The notes under the pieces were generated by a model that saw only the letters and a program-made list of their open reading frames with translations, made no database searches and was not told the origin of the DNA. Both the position numbers and the translations under genes were made by a program. This document shows positions 7,791 to 11,761 of a DNA stretch of 11,761 nt, in pieces. The stretch is taken from NCBI GenBank assembly GCA_024626585.1, contig JANKJI010000012.1:80287684-80299444 (forward strand), in the 5' to 3' direction. Source of the DNA: Ginkgo biloba (taxonomy: Eukaryota; Streptophyta; Ginkgoopsida; Ginkgoales; Ginkgoaceae). Within the stretch, counting starts at the first letter, position 1, and each line of letters begins with the position of its first letter.

Positions 7791-9322
7791 TGTTGGATCC
7801 AAAGGAATGGAAAATATCAAGAATGTATGGAATGAGTCTTACTTTCATCAAATATATGGTATGTAAGTAATTCAAAAGGTGTTGATATAGTGTTAATCAA
7901 TAAAGGAAAATAAATTATGTTGTTGTCAATATTTCAGGGGACCGAGTGTCAGAGGTTCATAAAGTTAAATTAGGAACATTTGATAGAAGTCTAAAGTCCA
8001 ACAATAGATGACAATGGAGGAGGGATTTGTCATTGTCAATGAATGATACAAATCCAAGTATGTTATTATCTTTAATAGATGGAAAACCATTTTGTTGCTA
8101 ATGCCAAATTATTTAATGACAGGACCATCTTTGTTAGCAAAATATGTACAAAGGAATTTTGGTGTTTAGAGGTTAGATGTTGATAGAAAAGACTAATTTT
8201 ATTATCTTGTTGTGAGAGACTCACTCTTATAGAGATGAAAGGAAGTCTCATTTCAATAGAGAGAAAATTGAGGAACTCACTCTAATAAATTTACAAAATG
8301 GATGGATATATCCTTTCTTGCATCAAAGATATGGGATAAAATTAAGTTGGAAGGTATAGATATAATGTTGTTCAACAAAGGAAAATAAATTAACATTGTT
8401 GATATTTTAGGGGACTAAGTGCCATAGGTTTGTAAAGCTAAATAAGGAATATTCAATAGAATCCCTAAGTCTAGTAATATCTAACAATAGAGAAGGGATT
8501 TTATCACTATCAATGAATGATACAAATCCAAGTATTTCATTGTCTATGAAAGATGAAAAACTAGTTCATCACTTATTAAAAATGGTGTAGCGATAGAACT
8601 AGCATTATTACCAAAAGATGTACAAAGGAATTTTGGTGTTTTTAGGTTAGGCACTGATAGAGAGGAATCATTTTCTTATCTCAGTGTGAGAGCCTCACTC
8701 TAATAAATATAAAATAAATTCTCATTCTAATAAGGAGGAATTGGATGAATTCACTTTGAAAAATACATAAATGATGAAGACATAGAATGGAGTTTCAGTT
8801 ATAATTGCTTGGAAATATTATGGGACTAAAGTGACACTTGAGGAAAAAGGTAAGAGAAGGAAATAGTTAGGTTGATGGAAAGATATGAAAATAAGAGATC
8901 AACTTAGATCTTGGAATTATATAATAAGGAAGGGATATATATTTTTTCTAAGACAAAGATTAGGAGAGCATTTTCTAGACATACTAACAAGCTCCAAATA
9001 GTCATGGAAGAAAACCTTAATTTACTATGCAAAGCCCTGTGAGAGGTATCTTATTAACAAAGGTGGAGGAACAATTTATGTAATATTTATTGAGCATATT
9101 TTTAATGTATTCTAGAGTTTGATTCCCCAAGAGGGTTTCTCTAATTAAAAATTATTGTGCCTATGTCAAGAATCTATGTGTGTGTTCCATTTAGTTTTGT
9201 GACTAAAGTTTAGCATTAGGTATGATGGATTGCATGTGATTTTAGAAATAAGAGTGTTTATTTATAGAATACTTTTATAATTTCATTGGATGATTTAAAC
9301 TTATCCATTAAGATATATATAA
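7791..9322 (+). repeat. 3' LTR with internal duplication
   Basis: The LTR starts TGTTGGATCC right after the polypurine tract and ends near ATAA (9319-9322), the counterpart of ATCA at 3146-3149. At about 1,530 bases it is about 455 longer than the 5' LTR. The extra length comes from a second copy of the left ~475-bp unit. The right part (from GAAGACATAGAATGG near 8777) aligns with 2570-3149 of the 5' LTR. It lacks the 35-bp duplication of the 5' LTR. The right edge is the least certain boundary. Confidence 0.85.
7815..8765 (+). repeat. Tandem ~475-bp units inside the 3' LTR
   Basis: Unit A (~7815-8289) and unit B (~8290-8765) repeat the same order of blocks at an offset of 474-475: AAAGGAAAATAAATTA (7902 and 8377), AATGATACAAATCCAAGTAT, ATGTACAAAGGAATTTTGGTGTTT (from 8144 and 8618) and GAGAG.CTCACTCT. 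The single 5' LTR unit (~2090-2565) matches both, and is closer to A at its left end and through AGGAACTCACTC. Units A and B look about as far from each other as either is from the 5' LTR, so the duplication is not recent. Confidence 0.88.
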
Positions 9323-9840
9323 ATAATGGACCACTAAATCCTTCAACATATATATCATTCTCTAAATAATAATATTTTATAAGAACCATGGTTGTTTCTT
9401 TTAGACTTTGTTCAACATCTAAAACTAGAACCTTCAATTATTAACTTATACTTCTAACTTATTTATTTATCTTTGGTTTTATAGTTAGATCTAAATTAAT
9501 CTTTATCCTTCACACTCTCTTATATGTCACAACTCTTTTTAAAAATTTTCGTATTTGAAAACTAGATAAGTAGTCTATTCATTATTATTATCATACTTAG
9601 AAAAATTGTATATTACTCTAGTTGGATGCCAAGCGTCCCACAATATTTTTTATTTAAATTATTTTAATACCCATATTTACTTCAATAATTTTTATTCCTA
9701 CTCCTAATATCCCATTAGCTAAATTTATTAATAATGTGATATTTTCATTTTTCCTAATTCCATGGTAATTTTTATTTTTACTTACGATGTACATATATAG
9801 TTTTTTTTATCTTCCTTAAATTTAAAATTAGTAATATATA
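9323..9840. other. Unassigned AT-rich flank
   Basis: This is T-rich on the + strand, with no open frame of note, no clear motif and no convincing target-site duplication next to the LTR. It could be the 3' untranslated part of the minus-strand LINE remnant to its right. It could also contain the rest of the interrupted ~360-bp repeat: weak block matches such as ATCATT, TCTAAAT and AATATTTT occur near 9354-9380. Confidence 0.4.
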
Positions 9841-11000
9841 CAATATTCTAAATCATAATACCTTAGTCTAATATATATTAATTCTTCATTTCTTTCCTTT
9901 CTTGGGGTTTGCATTATCCTCATGAAACTCTCTTATTTATTATCACCATATGGAGGCTTACTCTTTCTCTTACAAGTCCTACTAATATTTATATGGGGAT
10001 TACATCCATATCTAAATGATAATCTACTTTACTTCTTTTTTCAAATCATTTTACTATTATTAATTAGCTCTATAATTAAAATTTTATTCAGTGCTATTTG
10101 GACTTTCCATAGCTTTTTATTTATTTGCCCATTAGCCCACATATGTATAACCATATAATACTTACTTTAATGTGACCTTTGGCATATTTATTTATAATTT
10201 CTTATTTTCCTCCCTTGCAATATTTATATTCAACTTTGAATTCAGTTCTTTAAATGGTTACAAATCAAGTTCTCTTTCATTTTAGACTTTGATCTAGAGT
10301 CAATTTGTTTTGATGTTTAGATGATTTATCCATATTATCCTTATGTAATATTTATAATGTTTTAATTATTTTTGGTTTTTAGATATTTTTACATCCATAT
10401 TAAATTTTCTTATTTATTTTGATCATGTTTCTTAATGGAAAATTCATCTAAAATTTTATTTTTGTACATTCCACTTTTATTTGTTTCTTCCATTTCTCAA
10501 TTATAGTCAACACTTACAAAATTTATTATATCACTTAGCCACTTTTGCAAAATTTATTTTTCCCTAAAATTATATTCCAACCATCATTTTCTTATACTTT
10601 ATTATCTGTCATCTTCAATTGGGGATTACATTGATCTCCTTTCCTAGTTCCTTATTAATAAGGGTTATCTTTGCATGTTTTTCCTATTTAGTTTTATTTT
10701 TGGTTAGTTGTAGAGCTTGTTCATAATTTTAGAGTTCATGTCATCTACATATTGTACTTATTTTATTATTTAATTTAGGAATTCTATTTATATTCCTATT
10801 ATTAATTATTTTTCCTTAATCACTTTCATATCTCTTTATTACTTTCTATCACTACCTTCTTTTACTAAAGACCAAATTTTATTTTTATATTATTTGATAT
10901 TATTCTTCTTCATATAGGTTAATTATCCTGATCAATTACATTATGTTGATATTTTCTTTACTTTGGAACCATTCTATAAGAATGAGATTTAGTGACTTTT
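9840..11000 (-). pseudogene. Probable LINE (non-LTR) ORF2 remnant: RT and C-terminal region
   Basis: Read on the minus strand, short motifs occur in the order expected of a LINE ORF2. Near 10970 a NG.K..K.IST segment recalls the GFR.GRST motif of LINE RT. At 10651-10616 GTRKGDQCNPQL resembles GVRQGCPLSP.LF, followed by TDNKV. From about 10535 a segment ending YKNKI is vaguely like the ISxxKTK region. At 10158-10141 LYGYTY matches the LLYGCEIW motif after the RT. A base shift then gives WANGQINKKLW plus KVQIALNKI (10139-10080), matching the W....W..IE..Q pattern. At about 10012-9960 DMDVIPI-stop-ILVGLVRERV recalls the later ...G..PIE.....R segment. No intact YADD was found, and RT-to-LYG spacing is short, suggesting a deletion. 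Stops are frequent. The family is from memory of motif wording, so this is tentative. Confidence 0.45.
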
Positions 11001-11761
11001 TTCTCTATTGGTTATGTACCTTACCATTTTTACCAACCATATGTTAGTATGTGCTAATATTTTCTTGAATCAACCATTTTATCTATCACAATATCTTCCA
11101 TTTTGATGTAATTTTCTTGATATTTTCTATAAATAATTACATTAGCATATGTTTATTATGTACTTTCATCAAAAATTTCTCTAGTTATTCTTTTGATTCT
11201 TACTTCTTTCATACTTTTTCATTACTTGATTTCTTCACTTTGCCAACTTTTCCAATATTTACATTTTTGGTCCACTTTCACCATTTTGGTTGAGAACTTG
11301 ATGAATTCTAATTTAATTTGATAGATTTTGTCCATTTACTACCTTTTCCCTATAAATTTATGTATCAATTATATATGTAGATCCTTATTTATAATTTTAT
11401 TTATTTACTTTGTGAATTACTTGAGATGAATTTTGTCTTCCCTTTTCTTCTTTTAATGGGTATTATCATAAATTTTATACTTAATTAATCCTTTTACTTT
11501 TTTAAGGAATAATGTCATATTTTCTTATCATATTATCATGAATTTAATATGATCGTTGGTTGTTTTTCTTAATTAACCTTCTTCTCACCATCTTCTATGT
11601 TATACTTTCTACCACTTTTATGTAGAATTTCCTTATGTACATCCTCTACACAACTATTAGTTGATTACAATATTCCTTCATAATATGAAATTATTATTGA
11701 GTCACTAGACGTTTTTTTATTTTTGAAAATTTTACTATATTCCATACCTTTTTTTAATTGA
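11001..11761. other. Pyrimidine-rich flank, possible upstream part of the LINE remnant
   Basis: The minus strand here is A- and G-rich and gives lysine-rich broken frames, continuous in character with the LINE-like region to the left. If that call is right, this would be the endonuclease-RT linker or RT start. I see no specific motif, no intact frame and no RNA gene. Confidence 0.3.

Larger units (their letters stand above)
2074..9322 (+). mobile_element. Degenerate Ty3/gypsy LTR retrotransposon
   Basis: This is a complete but dead Metaviridae-type element. Two long direct repeats (LTRs), each opening with TGTT and GATCCAAAGGA, enclose in order a tRNA primer-binding site, gag, protease, RT, RNase H, integrase and a polypurine tract. 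RT before integrase identifies Ty3/gypsy rather than Ty1/copia. Integrase catalytic positions are spaced as D(60)D(35)E. Total length is about 7.2 kb. Every domain contains stops, and frame changes occur in several places. No clean target-site duplication could be found: TCATT precedes the 5' LTR and no match follows the 3' LTR. Outer ends are good to about 10 bases at the left and about 20 at the right. The clade is unresolved. Confidence 0.93.

Noticed and set aside
9922-10158. 78-codon + strand frame predicting a very hydrophobic, membrane-like protein
   Set aside because: The hydrophobicity comes from T-rich codons (Phe, Leu, Ile). The LINE-like motifs lie on the opposite strand of the same interval, so this is a shadow.
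10160-10195. Minus-strand KGHIK, suggestive of a second gag zinc knuckle
   Set aside because: No Cys falls at the needed CX2C and final positions in that frame. The adjacent frame leads into the LYG motif of a LINE instead.
10737-10751. Minus-strand YVDDM, like the copia RT catalytic motif
   Set aside because: The residues around it do not resemble copia RT on either side, and it lies just upstream of the GTRKGD motif, the wrong order for a catalytic motif of that LINE.
1-11761. CRISPR array, tRNA, rRNA or bacterial operon features
   Set aside because: No regularly spaced short repeats, cloverleaf sequence, rRNA signatures or ribosome-binding-site-led gene runs were seen. The content is that of a plant nuclear repeat region.

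Overview
This window looks like a stretch of intergenic DNA from a land plant with a large, repeat-laden nuclear genome. It is strongly AT-rich and CpG is nearly absent (about 27 CpG by my hand reading). I find no intact host gene, tRNA, rRNA or CRISPR array. The recognisable content is transposable-element fossil riddled with stop codons and frameshifts, as expected of old methylated DNA. The best-supported object is a plant Ty3/gypsy (Metaviridae) LTR retrotransposon. The lineage cannot be fixed without a search. A gymnosperm or another slow-turnover genome is my guess from family resemblance and degree of decay.

Layout. Positions 1-1290 are unassigned, with one gene-like minus-strand run at 332-571. 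Positions about 1290-2073 hold a diverged ~360-bp direct repeat. Positions 2074 to about 9322 hold the Ty3/gypsy element on the + strand: 5' LTR (2074-~3149), degenerate initiator-Met primer-binding site (3153), gag with a mutated zinc knuckle (~3480-4240), protease (~4380-4870), reverse transcriptase (~4870-5880), RNase H (~5880-6300), DD35E integrase with C-terminal tail (~6390-7760), polypurine tract (7770-7779) and 3' LTR (7791-~9322). Positions about 9323-9840 are unassigned. Positions about 9840-11000 carry, on the minus strand, what looks like the RT and C-terminal part of a decayed LINE (non-LTR) ORF2. Its more N-terminal sequence may continue beyond 11000 towards the window end.

How the parts relate. 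gag, protease, RT, RNase H and integrase were once one or two polyproteins made from a transcript starting in the 5' LTR. They would have packaged, copied and integrated that RNA. None can work now. The RT keeps its catalytic Asp and YLDD, but protease, RNase H and integrase have each lost an active-site Asp to Asn, and both leading zinc-knuckle Cys are Tyr. The LTRs are unequal: the 3' LTR carries an extra internal ~475-bp tandem unit, and the 5' LTR carries a private 35-bp tandem duplication. The element's purine-rich coding strand is flanked on both sides by pyrimidine-rich + strand, which fits insertion into DNA already containing opposite-strand repeats.

I do not see a convincing new biological system. 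The points most worth checking are the LTR asymmetry, the interrupted ~360-bp repeat, the minus-strand LINE remnant and the unidentified 332-571 run.
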